64,000 bases of DNA, taken from NCBI GenBank assembly GCA_964575025.1, contig CAZNPV010000006.1, positions 1-64,000 on the forward strand, given 5' to 3'. Of the stretch, positions 26,847 through 34,555 are shown in pieces. Every line of letters begins with the position of its first letter. Positions within the stretch are counted from its first letter, which is position 1. The stretch is from JABMQB01 sp964575025. Lineage in GTDB: Bacteria; Bacteroidota; Bacteroidia; Bacteroidales; Prolixibacteraceae. Under the pieces are notes generated by a model. The model searched no databases, had not been told where the DNA came from, and was given only the letters and a program-made list of their open reading frames with translations. The translations under genes and the position numbers were made by a program.

Positions 26847-28154
26847 ATGGATACAGACAGACGTCAGTTTATTAAAAAAACGGCAATTGCTGCTGCAGCA
26901 ATCAGTACAACTCCGGTAATTCTTGATGCGTGTGCTTCGCCCAATGAAAAAATAACGGTGGCATTGATTGGGTGCCGGGGGATGGGATTTACCAATTTGC
27001 AGGCTTTTCTGAAAGAAGAGAATGTTGAGTGCCTTGCTCTTTGTGATGTGGATGGGCAGATTCTGGATGGGCGTGCAGCTGAAGTTGAGAAGGCGACCGG
27101 CAAACGGCCGGTGGTTTACCGGGATTTTCGCCGGGTACTGGATCATCCGGATATTGATGCAGTGATCATCGGTACGCCGGATCACTGGCATGCCCTGATG
27201 GTGTTAAAAGCGCTGGAAGCAGGCAAACAGGTGTATGTGGAAAAACCTATGGGTCACAGCATCGAAGAATGCAATGTCCTGGTTGCAGCTGCATTGAAGT
27301 ACCCCCGGCAGGTCGTACAGGTAGGCATGTGGCAGCGCAGTTCGCAGCACTGGTTTGAAGCTTCAGAGGTAGTTAAATCGGGCGAGCTGGGTGATGTGAA
27401 ACTGGTGAAGGCATGGATTTATAAGGGATATGATGAACCTTATTCTGAACAACTGGATTCAGAAGCTCCGGATTATGTGGATTATGAACTGTGGTTGGGG
27501 CCGGCTCCGGAACGACCCTTTAATCCCAACCGGTTTCATTATAATTTCCGGTGGTTCTGGGATTATGCCGGAGGAGCGATGACCGACTGGGGGGTTCATT
27601 TGCTTGACTTTGCTCTCTATGCTATGGATGCCGGCTATCCTGAATCGGTATCTCCGGGGGGTGGAATTTACCTCAACCAGGGAGCCGTGGAGACTCCCGA
27701 TATTCAACAGGCTTTGTATCATTACCCGAACCACTCCATGGTGTGGGAATGTGGGTTAAATCCCGGAATCGGGCCCTATGGAAAAGGCCATGGGGTAGCT
27801 TTTGTCGGTACACGCGGAACCCTGATTCTTACGCGGGATGATTGGCAGGTATTGCCCGAAACCAATAATGAAACACGGGAGCCCTGGATCAAAGGGTACA
27901 GAACCGAAGGGGAGTCCAGTAATTTGCAGGCCCATGTAAAAAATTTCCTGAAGTGCATCCGCAAAGGAGGAACACCCAATGCTCCGGTGGAGGTGGGAGC
28001 TAAAACAGCCATTGTTTCTGAAATGGGGAACATTGCCTACCGTACCGGAAAAATCATCCACTGGAACCAGGCGCAGGGAAAATTCAGGGAAGAAGAAGCC
28101 AACCGGTTTCTGAAACTCACCTATCGCGATCCATGGGAATTGCCTCGTCTTTGA
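26847..28154 (+). CDS. Gfo/Idh/MocA-family oxidoreductase with Tat-like signal
   Basis: A 435-residue NAD(P)-dependent sugar oxidoreductase homologue. The start RRQFIKKTAIAAAA looks like a twin-arginine signal with a possible lipobox (ILDAC). The Rossmann domain follows (VALIGCRGMGFTNLQAF), then the family's EKPMGHS near residue 140 (Lys is the usual catalytic residue) and the C-terminal domain with FWDYAGGAMTDWGVHLLDFALY. Exported members of this family are frequent in Bacteroidota and Planctomycetes and usually act on glycans; the substrate here is unknown. It is divergent from tetR. Confidence 0.92.
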   Translation: MDTDRRQFIKKTAIAAAAISTTPVILDACASPNEKITVALIGCRGMGFTNLQAFLKEENVECLALCDVDGQILDGRAAEVEKATGKRPVVYRDFRRVLDHPDIDAVIIGTPDHWHALMVLKALEAGKQVYVEKPMGHSIEECNVLVAAALKYPRQVVQVGMWQRSSQHWFEASEVVKSGELGDVKLVKAWIYKGYDEPYSEQLDSEAPDYVDYELWLGPAPERPFNPNRFHYNFRWFWDYAGGAMTDWGVHLLDFALYAMDAGYPESVSPGGGIYLNQGAVETPDIQQALYHYPNHSMVWECGLNPGIGPYGKGHGVAFVGTRGTLILTRDDWQVLPETNNETREPWIKGYRTEGESSNLQAHVKNFLKCIRKGGTPNAPVEVGAKTAIVSEMGNIAYRTGKIIHWNQAQGKFREEEANRFLKLTYRDPWELPRL

Positions 28155-28168
28155 ATCAAAAAAATAAT

Positions 28169-28176
28169 TACCTTTG
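28169..28176 (+). promoter_or_regulatory. Bacteroidota-type -7 box before tRNA-Gly
   Basis: TACCTTTG matches TAnnTTTG. It lies 45 bases before the tRNA; a clear -33 TTTG at the standard spacing is not seen. A small dyad CCGGGT-TG-ACCCGG (28186-28199) lies between. Confidence 0.4.
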
Positions 28177-28221
28177 CCTGCAATTCCGGGTTGACCCGGA
28201 GAAAAGATCCCAAAGAGGTAA

Positions 28222-28293
28222 GCGGGAGTAGCTCAGTGGTAGAGCATCAGCTTCCCAAGCTGAGGGCCGCGGGTTCGATCCCCGTTTCCCGCT
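28222..28293 (+). tRNA. tRNA-Gly, anticodon CCC
   Basis: A 72-base cloverleaf: acceptor GCGGGAG paired with TTCCCGC, D arm GCTC-GAGC, anticodon arm TCAGC-TTCCCAA-GCTGA with anticodon CCC (codon GGG), and T arm GCGGG-TTCGATC-CCCGT. Discriminator base T; CCA is not encoded. tRNA genes of this kind are frequent integration targets, and accessory genes lie downstream. Confidence 0.95.
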
Positions 28294-28300
28294 CACCGGT

Positions 28301-28339
28301 AAAAAGAGGGTCGGATAGATTTCCGGCTCTCTTTTTTTT
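28301..28339 (+). terminator. Terminator after tRNA-Gly
   Basis: AAAAGAG and CTCTTTTTTT flank an imperfect stem (GTCGGA/TTCCGGC) and end in eight T. It starts 8 bases after the tRNA and may serve both directions. Confidence 0.7.
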
Positions 28340-28343
28340 ATCG

Positions 28344-28481
28344 CTAAGAGCTATAATCGTTTACTTTACTTCTCTTACAGTCAATTGCATCTTTATTTTT
28401 ATTTAAAAGCTCAGTCATATGCCCGGGGTTTCCGTCGTTGTCGAAGGCTACAAAAATATTTTTGGCATATGATGGTTCCAT
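28344..28481 (-). CDS. Possible small gene of 45 codons after the helicase-S24 gene
   Basis: ATG 28481 to TAG 28344 encodes 45 residues containing KNIFVAFDNDGNPGHMTELL. It lies 41 bases downstream of the helicase-S24 gene on the same strand. The composition looks protein-like, and the FDNDGxxGH stretch faintly recalls the C-terminal part of DUF72 proteins (FNND), so it may be a gene remnant instead of a functional small gene. Evidence is weak. Confidence 0.3.
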   Translation of the reverse strand: MEPSYAKNIFVAFDNDGNPGHMTELLNKNKDAIDCKRSKVNDYSS

Positions 28482-28522
28482 CTGTCTGGAACAATGTTAT
28501 TGTCTGGTTTTATTATCCTAAT

Positions 28523-30910
28523 TCAACAGTTTACCAAACCAATGAATTCTCCTATTACAGTAAAATTATCATCTTCTTCAATGACAATGGGTTTGTATTC
28601 AGGATTTACGGGCTTAAGGACAATGCGTTCGTGCTGCCATTGTCCGGTTTCCCTGTCATACGATTTCTCGCTGGTATAAGTCTTGATGGTGTAGCTCCCA
28701 TTGTGGTCGGGATCGTACAATCCCTGGTGCTGCACCAGCACAATTTTATTTTGGCGCGATCCAACCAGGTTGGCCCGGAAGACGCACAGGCTGTTATCAG
28801 GGATCCTCGGCTCCATGGATTTGCCTTTGGCCTGGACAACAAACATATTCCTGTTCAATCGACCCAGTCCTTCCACTTTCACCCATCCCAGCTCTTCGGT
28901 ATACTGTCCTTCCCCAAAAGTACCACAGGCAGCCTTCAGCGAGTAATAAGGGAGAAACTCGATGAATTTTGCCGAGGTGTTTACTTCGGTTTCTATCCTC
29001 GGCCTTAAGGGAACGTTACGGGTGTTGATACTGGAAGGTGTCCGGGAGCGGACAGGGGCTATTTGGTTGGCAAAATGGTCCCGCAGTGCTTTATCGCAAA
29101 AGTAAACATAGCATCCTTTCATGCCTCTTGTGAGGAGTGTGCGGTACGTGTTCCTGATGATGCGGTCTGCTACGTGGCGTGCTTTCTGGGGGTCTTTCCT
29201 GAGCATGGTTTTGATGCCGAAAATGGACCTGTCCATGGAAGAGCGTTTTTTCACATCCGTTACCACACGGCCGTTTTCAAAACGGAGGTCGGGACCGACG
29301 ATCACGCCCACGTAGTCCAGTTCCAGGCCCTGGCAGGTATGGATACAGCCGATCTCGTTTATGGAATCTTCCGCAATGATCCAGGTGCTACCGTCTTTTG
29401 TCAGGTTCCAGCGCATTTGAAGGTCGAATTCCGGGAATGTAATATCGTGAGCACCGGGATCTTTTTTACTGACCCAATCCCAGCAATATCCAGCCACAAG
29501 ACGGGATTTGTTGTTTACGGTGTTTTTATGAGTGATCAGCCTTCTGAGTTCAGTAGGGTTGTCAATAATTCGAAAATCAAATTCCTCCGGTGTGAGCTTG
29601 ATGTTGGCCGTGTTTTTAATCTGAAGGGTATTTTCCAGCCAGGCCAGGTAGCCGTCAGAACCGTTGCACCTGAACTGGGATTTCAGTTTGAGCCTGTGCA
29701 CCCGGGTCCCTTCATTTTCTGCCCACCGGGCAATGAGATTTGATTCCCCGATATCTTTAATGTGGATCTGCTGGTTATTGTCCACAAAGAAAAGCGTGAA
29801 TTTGGCGGCCCGGATCAGTTCCAGGACTTGGTTTTCGCCTCTATTCTGGTAAAGGCCGCTTTTCATGTTCAGGCGGTGGGCTTCATCCACTATGAGCATG
29901 TCAAAGGTATTCTCCGGGACATCACAATAATCTCCGCTCCCGCCAAAAAGGTTGTCTATCATTCGTTTTTTCAGTGTGCCGGTCAGCTTGGTTTTGTAGA
30001 CGGCTCTGGGGGCCGCGTTTTTGGAAATATATCTGGTTACCTGTCCCAGTTTGGTGAGTTCGGCCAGTAGGTTCACTGCCACTACGCTTTTCCCCGTTCC
30101 CGGTCCACCTTCCACTATCAGGACTATTTTTTTGTCACTACGGGCTTTAGCGGCCAGGGACAGGGACGTCTCATAGACTTCTTTTTGTTCATCTATCATG
30201 ATGAATTCCCGGTTGCCCCTTATCATCGACGAGATGCTGTCTGCCAGTTGTTTGGAAGGCCTAAGTCGCCCGTTTTCTATCCGGTACAGAATGTCTTTGT
30301 TGTCCCCATACTTGACGTATTTTTTGATGAAATTCCTGAGTTTAACAGCATCCGATTTCAGGAAAACGGGCGCCTTGTTAATGTGATAACTGTAAAACGG
30401 ATGGGTGATGACCTGGTCCGGATTGTAATTGTGAAGATAGGCGCAGGGAACCAGGTTGATCTGCTCTTCCTGAACGGTTTGGTTGTAGTTTTCTATCAAT
30501 GCGGCATAGGACCAGGCCTGGTAGGAGGGATGCACGGTCTCGGTTTCCCCGTGTTGAAAGCGGGTCCGGACCAAGGCGTCCTTGTCTGTCAGCTGGGCCG
30601 AAGACCATTGTTTTAGTTCAATGATGATAACCTGTTCCTGCTGGTTAGGGTTGAGGCCGGTTATAATAAAGTCGATTCGCTGGGAAGTTAGCGGGATCTG
30701 AAATTCAATGGAGATCCCTGAATCCGGGGCAATTTCATTATCCATGAGTACGTTACTCATGTGCATCATGGAGTTGGTCCACGATAACACCTCGTTGGGA
30801 GAGGTGTGTCTTCCCAGGTGATCGTAAAAGGCTTCGTTAATTTTGGTGTCTATCTCATTATTCAGTACATCCGCCAGAAAACCTTCTTTTGTAGATTGGT
30901 AAACGATCAT
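28523..30910 (-). CDS. PD-(D/E)xK-like nuclease, DUF2075 helicase and S24 (LexA/UmuD-like) peptidase fusion
   Basis: A 795-residue three-part protein. Residues 1-110 resemble a PD-(D/E)xK nuclease: RIDF (Asp80) and IIIELKQW (Glu98, Lys100). Residues about 245-640 are a DUF2075 superfamily-1-like helicase: Walker A GGPGTGKS (268-275), Walker B VDEAH (341-345), HTCQGLELDYVGVIVG and NTYRTLLTRGMKG. Residues about 650-795 match an S24 peptidase: Cys662-Gly663 as cleavage site, GKSMEP with Ser698 and TIKTY with Lys743. Gly-to-Ser spacing is 35, as in UmuD. The start overlaps the mazG-like stop (ATGA). This suggests a DNA-damage- or phage-triggered nuclease-helicase; I do not know a named system with this design. 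Confidence 0.85.
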   Translation of the reverse strand: MIVYQSTKEGFLADVLNNEIDTKINEAFYDHLGRHTSPNEVLSWTNSMMHMSNVLMDNEIAPDSGISIEFQIPLTSQRIDFIITGLNPNQQEQVIIIELKQWSSAQLTDKDALVRTRFQHGETETVHPSYQAWSYAALIENYNQTVQEEQINLVPCAYLHNYNPDQVITHPFYSYHINKAPVFLKSDAVKLRNFIKKYVKYGDNKDILYRIENGRLRPSKQLADSISSMIRGNREFIMIDEQKEVYETSLSLAAKARSDKKIVLIVEGGPGTGKSVVAVNLLAELTKLGQVTRYISKNAAPRAVYKTKLTGTLKKRMIDNLFGGSGDYCDVPENTFDMLIVDEAHRLNMKSGLYQNRGENQVLELIRAAKFTLFFVDNNQQIHIKDIGESNLIARWAENEGTRVHRLKLKSQFRCNGSDGYLAWLENTLQIKNTANIKLTPEEFDFRIIDNPTELRRLITHKNTVNNKSRLVAGYCWDWVSKKDPGAHDITFPEFDLQMRWNLTKDGSTWIIAEDSINEIGCIHTCQGLELDYVGVIVGPDLRFENGRVVTDVKKRSSMDRSIFGIKTMLRKDPQKARHVADRIIRNTYRTLLTRGMKGCYVYFCDKALRDHFANQIAPVRSRTPSSINTRNVPLRPRIETEVNTSAKFIEFLPYYSLKAACGTFGEGQYTEELGWVKVEGLGRLNRNMFVVQAKGKSMEPRIPDNSLCVFRANLVGSRQNKIVLVQHQGLYDPDHNGSYTIKTYTSEKSYDRETGQWQHERIVLKPVNPEYKPIVIEEDDNFTVIGEFIGLVNC

Positions 30911-31245
30911 AGTTCGGTGTATTTCTTTGCCGTTCCTCTGGCTTTTCCCCGGGGATATTTCTGGTCGTTCTTTATCATTTTTTCCTCGATTATCTGAAAA
31001 ATGTCCAGGTTATATTTCTCGGCGAGGAAAAATGAATAAGTCAGAACATCGGCCAGTTCTTCCTTAATGCGCTCTATTTCTATATCTTTGATCTGATGGT
31101 CTTTCTTCCACAAAAACAGTTCGTTTAGTTCGGATGCCTCCAGCATCAACGCCAGTGCCAGGTTCCTGGCATCGTGAAACTGTTCCCAGTCCCTTTCATT
31201 CCTGAACTCCAGTAGTTTCTTAATGATATTGTCGTATCTGGTCAT
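30907..31245 (-). CDS. MazG-like nucleotide pyrophosphohydrolase
   Basis: A 112-residue all-alpha NTP pyrophosphatase of the compact MazG-like/dCTPase type, which hydrolyses (d)NTPs to NMP and pyrophosphate. The metal-binding motifs are present: LEASEL (Glu36, Glu39) and KEELADVL (Glu63, Asp66). The C-terminus NDQKYPRGKARG is common in this group. Its TGA overlaps the ATG of the helicase-S24 gene by 4 bases, so the two are translationally coupled. Pairing of such enzymes with defence nucleases would fit removal or sensing of altered nucleotides, but this is inference. Confidence 0.92.
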   Translation of the reverse strand: MTRYDNIIKKLLEFRNERDWEQFHDARNLALALMLEASELNELFLWKKDHQIKDIEIERIKEELADVLTYSFFLAEKYNLDIFQIIEEKMIKNDQKYPRGKARGTAKKYTEL

Positions 31246-31905
31246 ATGTTTGTTATGTTAAAATAATGCAAATAAATGACTGTGGTTTCATAATGGAAAA
31301 ATGGGCGGATTACCTCTTTTACACCCAAAGCAGTGTAAAGTTAGTTACTTTATTTGAAGATAAAAGTGAAATGTGGAACAATAATGGTAATAGGCCATTG
31401 TCCCGAAAGTTTTCGGGAGTAGTGTGAGAGCCTCTCTCTGTTACCGATTAATGGGGAGCGGGGCAGGCTACTCGGTTATGCGCTTTTATTATATTAATTC
31501 TTTCTTTCTCAATCCCAGTTTTGGCTTATTAAGTATTGTTATTGATTCTGTAAATATTGCAGTTGAAGAGAATCCTCAATTATCAGTTACCCTGTGCTGG
31601 CGCGGATTTGCAATCCGTACCTCAGCCTTAAGGCTGAAAACAATAACATTAATAATAAAATAACTTTTAATGAGGCTTGGAATTTATTTAATCATAAAAC
31701 TAATGAGACTTTATATGCGTATAATAAGCTACTTGGAAAAACAATGCATCATTGATTCCAGGATTCTTGTTTACTTGAATTCTGGCAACAACGGGATGCA
31801 TATCATTTGAAATCTAAGGGTATAGTTATAATTCTAAATGAGCTATGGATAAAATACTATTACGTTAGCGGTTTTTATGAAAAAGACAATTATTTATATT
31901 ATATA
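31246..31905. other. AT-rich intergenic stretch with several hairpins and gene remnants
   Basis: About 660 bases without a convincing gene. Visible are three dyads: TCCCGAAA-GT-TTTCGGGA (31401-31418), CGGATT-TGC-AATCCG (31603-31617) and the perfect palindrome CAGCCTTAAGGCTG (31623-31636). A GC-richer patch at 31420-31480 has further short stems. One frame at about 31600-31755 reads as possible protein remnant (KITFNEAWNLFNHKTNETLY) with no start. It looks like debris of an inserted element. Confidence 0.5.
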
Positions 31906-32754
31906 ATGATTTTGAAAAATATTATTTTTCTTGTTAACTTAATAACTTTAACACAAGTAAATGCACAGGAATATCAACCTTTTCCTTCGGAGAATGCAAG
32001 GTGGGTATATTATCATAGCATGGAAGGATTAAATTACTGGACGCTTTATTATTTAAATGGAGATACAACTGTGAACCAAAGAACTTATCAGGTGCTCAAT
32101 AGAAAAAAATGGTATAAACCAAATAGTAATCCAAATATTCTGGAAGATATATATTTCAGAGAAGAAAATAAAAGAATTTACTTTACGAATATCCTTAATA
32201 ATGAAGAAGATATTTTAACCTATGATTTTAATTTAACTGTTGGGGATACCTTTTATCTCAAATCTTTTGATACGCTTGTTGTTAAACAGGATTATTTTGA
32301 GAATGGTGATAGAAAATTATTCTTGGAATGTTTTAATAATGAATATCTGGGTGTAAAAATAACCGATACATGGATTGAAGGAATTGGCAGCGATAATAAT
32401 TTGTTAATACCTGATTTATTTTCTTCTTTGATGTGCTTTGAAGGGGATTATGAACAATCTGAAACTTGTGATTACATTATTGATCAAATTCTAGCAGTTG
32501 CTGAACTTAATAACGTGCAATTAAAAAAAATAATTTATCCAAATCCTACGTGTGACAAACTTTATTTTCAAATTGACGATCAAAAATACAATAAGTACAA
32601 AATATTTGATTTAAATGGTAAATTGACAAAATTTGAAATAATTGAAAATAATTATATTGATGTATCTAGTCTTCCTGAAGGAACATACTTGTTGCAACTT
32701 ATTGGAAATGGATTTCGAAGTAATAACAAATTTGAAAAAACAAACAACCGCTAA
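31906..32754 (+). CDS. AT-rich secreted protein with T9SS type A sorting domain
   Basis: From ATG 31906 the product has 282 residues: signal peptide (MILKNIIFLVNLITLTQVNAQ region), a middle domain beginning FPSENARWVYYHSMEGLNYW that I cannot assign, and a C-terminal sorting domain (IIYPNPTCDKLYF, KIFDLNGKL, SLPEGTYLLQLIGNG). The opening recalls other Bacteroidota secreted proteins of unknown function. Codon use is strikingly A/T-rich compared with neighbours, with many AAT, AAA, TTA and ATA codons, so the gene was probably acquired separately. An upstream in-frame ATG (31807) would add 33 residues ahead of the signal peptide and is unlikely. Confidence 0.8.
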   Translation: MILKNIIFLVNLITLTQVNAQEYQPFPSENARWVYYHSMEGLNYWTLYYLNGDTTVNQRTYQVLNRKKWYKPNSNPNILEDIYFREENKRIYFTNILNNEEDILTYDFNLTVGDTFYLKSFDTLVVKQDYFENGDRKLFLECFNNEYLGVKITDTWIEGIGSDNNLLIPDLFSSLMCFEGDYEQSETCDYIIDQILAVAELNNVQLKKIIYPNPTCDKLYFQIDDQKYNKYKIFDLNGKLTKFEIIENNYIDVSSLPEGTYLLQLIGNGFRSNNKFEKTNNR

Positions 32755-32926
32755 TTGAAATTCATGTAACCATTGTTAATCCTTCTGGACCACCATCCTT
32801 TGTATTTATATTTTAGCGCTTCAGGCTTACCAGGTCCTGAGTTTGGATTTCTGGAGATATCCTTTATAGGTTTATTAGTTTTTCTGAGGATCTTGCTGTA
32901 CACGAATCTTTCCAATTCGGGAGGGC
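32755..32926. other. Upstream part of the 309-base gap before trkH
   Basis: No gene that I can support. The stretch is AT-rich and continues the low-GC composition of the preceding gene. A GAATCTTT element at 32904-32911 recurs in the KdpE-like boxes further on. Confidence 0.4.
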
Positions 32927-32975
32927 TTTATAAAATCTTTATACCCTATTCATGAATCTTTATAAAGTCTTTACA
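32927..32975 (+). promoter_or_regulatory. Two KdpE-box-like repeats upstream of trkH
   Basis: TTTATA-AAATC-TTTATA (32927-32943) and TTTATA-AAGTC-TTTACA (32959-32975) repeat with a 32-base period, about three helical turns. The second has the same half-sites and spacing as the E. coli kdp operator as I recall it, TTTATA-5 nt-TTTACA. They lie 89 bases before trkH, and KdpE is encoded two genes downstream. Confidence 0.55.
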
Positions 32976-33063
32976 GAATCTGTAATTTATTTGCACCAGT
33001 TGAATGGAGGTCTGAATACGATCGTAACGGTGCCAAACATTAGGGTGATGTACCGGATTTAAT

Positions 33064-34515
33064 ATGCTAAAGGGGATAAATATATCGATTATAGGCAAGC
33101 TGATCAGCATGAATTTATTTATTATCAGCGGTGCCCTTGTAGGCTGTATGTTGACTGGTCTATTTTTTTCTGAGAAAATTACACCCTTTATTTATTCTTC
33201 GTTGATTGCCTTTTTTACAGGATTCGTTTTATGGGGTTTAACCAGGGGGAAAAGTGAATCGGTATCCATCGGGCAAAAAGAAGCGTATCTGACGGTCACC
33301 TTATCGTGGTTAATGATTAGTTTGGTTGGTTGTTTGCCCTATATTTTTTCCGGTGCCATACCCTCTTTTGTGGATGCTTTCTTTGAATCGGTTTCCGGTT
33401 TTACCACGACGGGTTCATCGATTTTAACAGACATTGAATCATTGCCCCGATCCATATTATTCTGGAGAAGTTTGACCCACTGGATTGGGGGTATAGGGAT
33501 TATCGTTCTGGTCATTCTGGTGATGCCCGCATTTCACATAGGAGGGTATCATTTGTTTACCCTTGAATCTTCCCTGCAGGAAAAAATACAACCCCGGATT
33601 AAATCGGTCGGAATTCGTATATTGTTCATTTATATTGTTCTTACCCTGGCAGAAATAGTGGCTTTGTTGCTCGGGGGAATGAACCTTTTTGAAAGTTTGT
33701 GTCATGCATTCGGGACTGTGGCAACAGGTGGCTTTTCCCCGAAAAACAACAGCATAGCCGATTATTCTCCCTATATACAATATGTAATAATGGTTTTTAT
33801 GCTGTTGGCAGGAACAAATTTTATTATTCATTACTACCTGATAAAAAGAGAATGGAAGAAATTAAGGAGGAATGAGGAGTTTAAATTTTTTCTCTTTGTT
33901 GTTTTAATTATTGGGGTTGTTATTACCTCTGTGTTAATCATTGGAGAACATAAACCGGTTGAAGAATCTTTCAGGGAAGGATTTTTTCAGGTCATTTCCG
34001 TTGTTACCTGCACAGGGTTTGTAACAGCTGATTATTTACAATGGCCTGAATATGCCTGGATGCTGATTTTCTTCGCGATGTTTCTGGGTGGAAGTACCGG
34101 TTCAACAGCAGGTGGTATAAAAATGGCAAGGCATCTTGTGGTATTAAAGAATATCTCAAGGATGTTTCGTCAGTTACATTATCCCAAAGCCATATTACCG
34201 ATACGGTTTAATGGAAAGACCATCCATGAGAGTACGAACCATTCCATCCTTTCGTTTGTATCCGTTTATTTTATAATTTTTATCGTTGGGAGTATATTTT
34301 TGGTATTAATCGGTGTGGATGTAAAAACTGCCGGTGGCTCAGCAGCAACCTGTATGGCAGGTATTGGTCCGGGAATAGGGACGGTTGGGCCGGTAAGCAA
34401 TTTTGCCCATTTGCCGGGATTGGGTAAAATAGTCCTTTCCATTTTAATGTTGACAGGAAGGTTGGAGATCTATACTATTTTAATTTTATTTACAAGGAAT
34501 TTCTGGAGAGCATAG
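33064..34515 (+). CDS. trkH: TrkH-family potassium uptake channel subunit
   Basis: A 483-residue polytopic inner-membrane protein carrying potassium through four pore loops. Pore segments are seen at SVSGFTTTGSS (about 112-122), FGTVATGGFSP (about 219-229), VVTCTGFVTADY (about 318-329) and MAGIGPGIGTVGP (about 438-450), the last being the most degenerate, as usual. Residues FWRSLTHWIGGIGIIVL are a family signature. The cytoplasmic gating partner TrkA is not encoded in the window. The kdpD-like and kdpE genes follow at 40 and 11 bases, suggesting that potassium sensing directly controls this channel. Confidence 0.94.
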   Translation: MLKGINISIIGKLISMNLFIISGALVGCMLTGLFFSEKITPFIYSSLIAFFTGFVLWGLTRGKSESVSIGQKEAYLTVTLSWLMISLVGCLPYIFSGAIPSFVDAFFESVSGFTTTGSSILTDIESLPRSILFWRSLTHWIGGIGIIVLVILVMPAFHIGGYHLFTLESSLQEKIQPRIKSVGIRILFIYIVLTLAEIVALLLGGMNLFESLCHAFGTVATGGFSPKNNSIADYSPYIQYVIMVFMLLAGTNFIIHYYLIKREWKKLRRNEEFKFFLFVVLIIGVVITSVLIIGEHKPVEESFREGFFQVISVVTCTGFVTADYLQWPEYAWMLIFFAMFLGGSTGSTAGGIKMARHLVVLKNISRMFRQLHYPKAILPIRFNGKTIHESTNHSILSFVSVYFIIFIVGSIFLVLIGVDVKTAGGSAATCMAGIGPGIGTVGPVSNFAHLPGLGKIVLSILMLTGRLEIYTILILFTRNFWRA

Positions 34516-34555
34516 CGAAAGGAGTGCAGCCAGTTGTCATTGTATTTGGATTTGT

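Noticed and set aside
31380..31480. GC-richer patch with short stems, possibly a group II intron or reverse-transcriptase remnant
   Set aside because: I could not find domain V/VI features or a reverse-transcriptase frame. Only the hairpins are reported.
31424..31663. Open frame of 79 codons in the AT-rich gap, reading LCWRGFAIRTSALRLK
   Set aside because: It runs through two palindromes (31603-31636) and the rest has no protein-like pattern. The text is what such hairpin repeats read as in one frame.
28222..33000. att-site direct repeat of the tRNA-Gly 3' end
   Set aside because: I looked for a second copy of the T-arm/acceptor sequence up to trkH and saw none, and there is no integrase gene.
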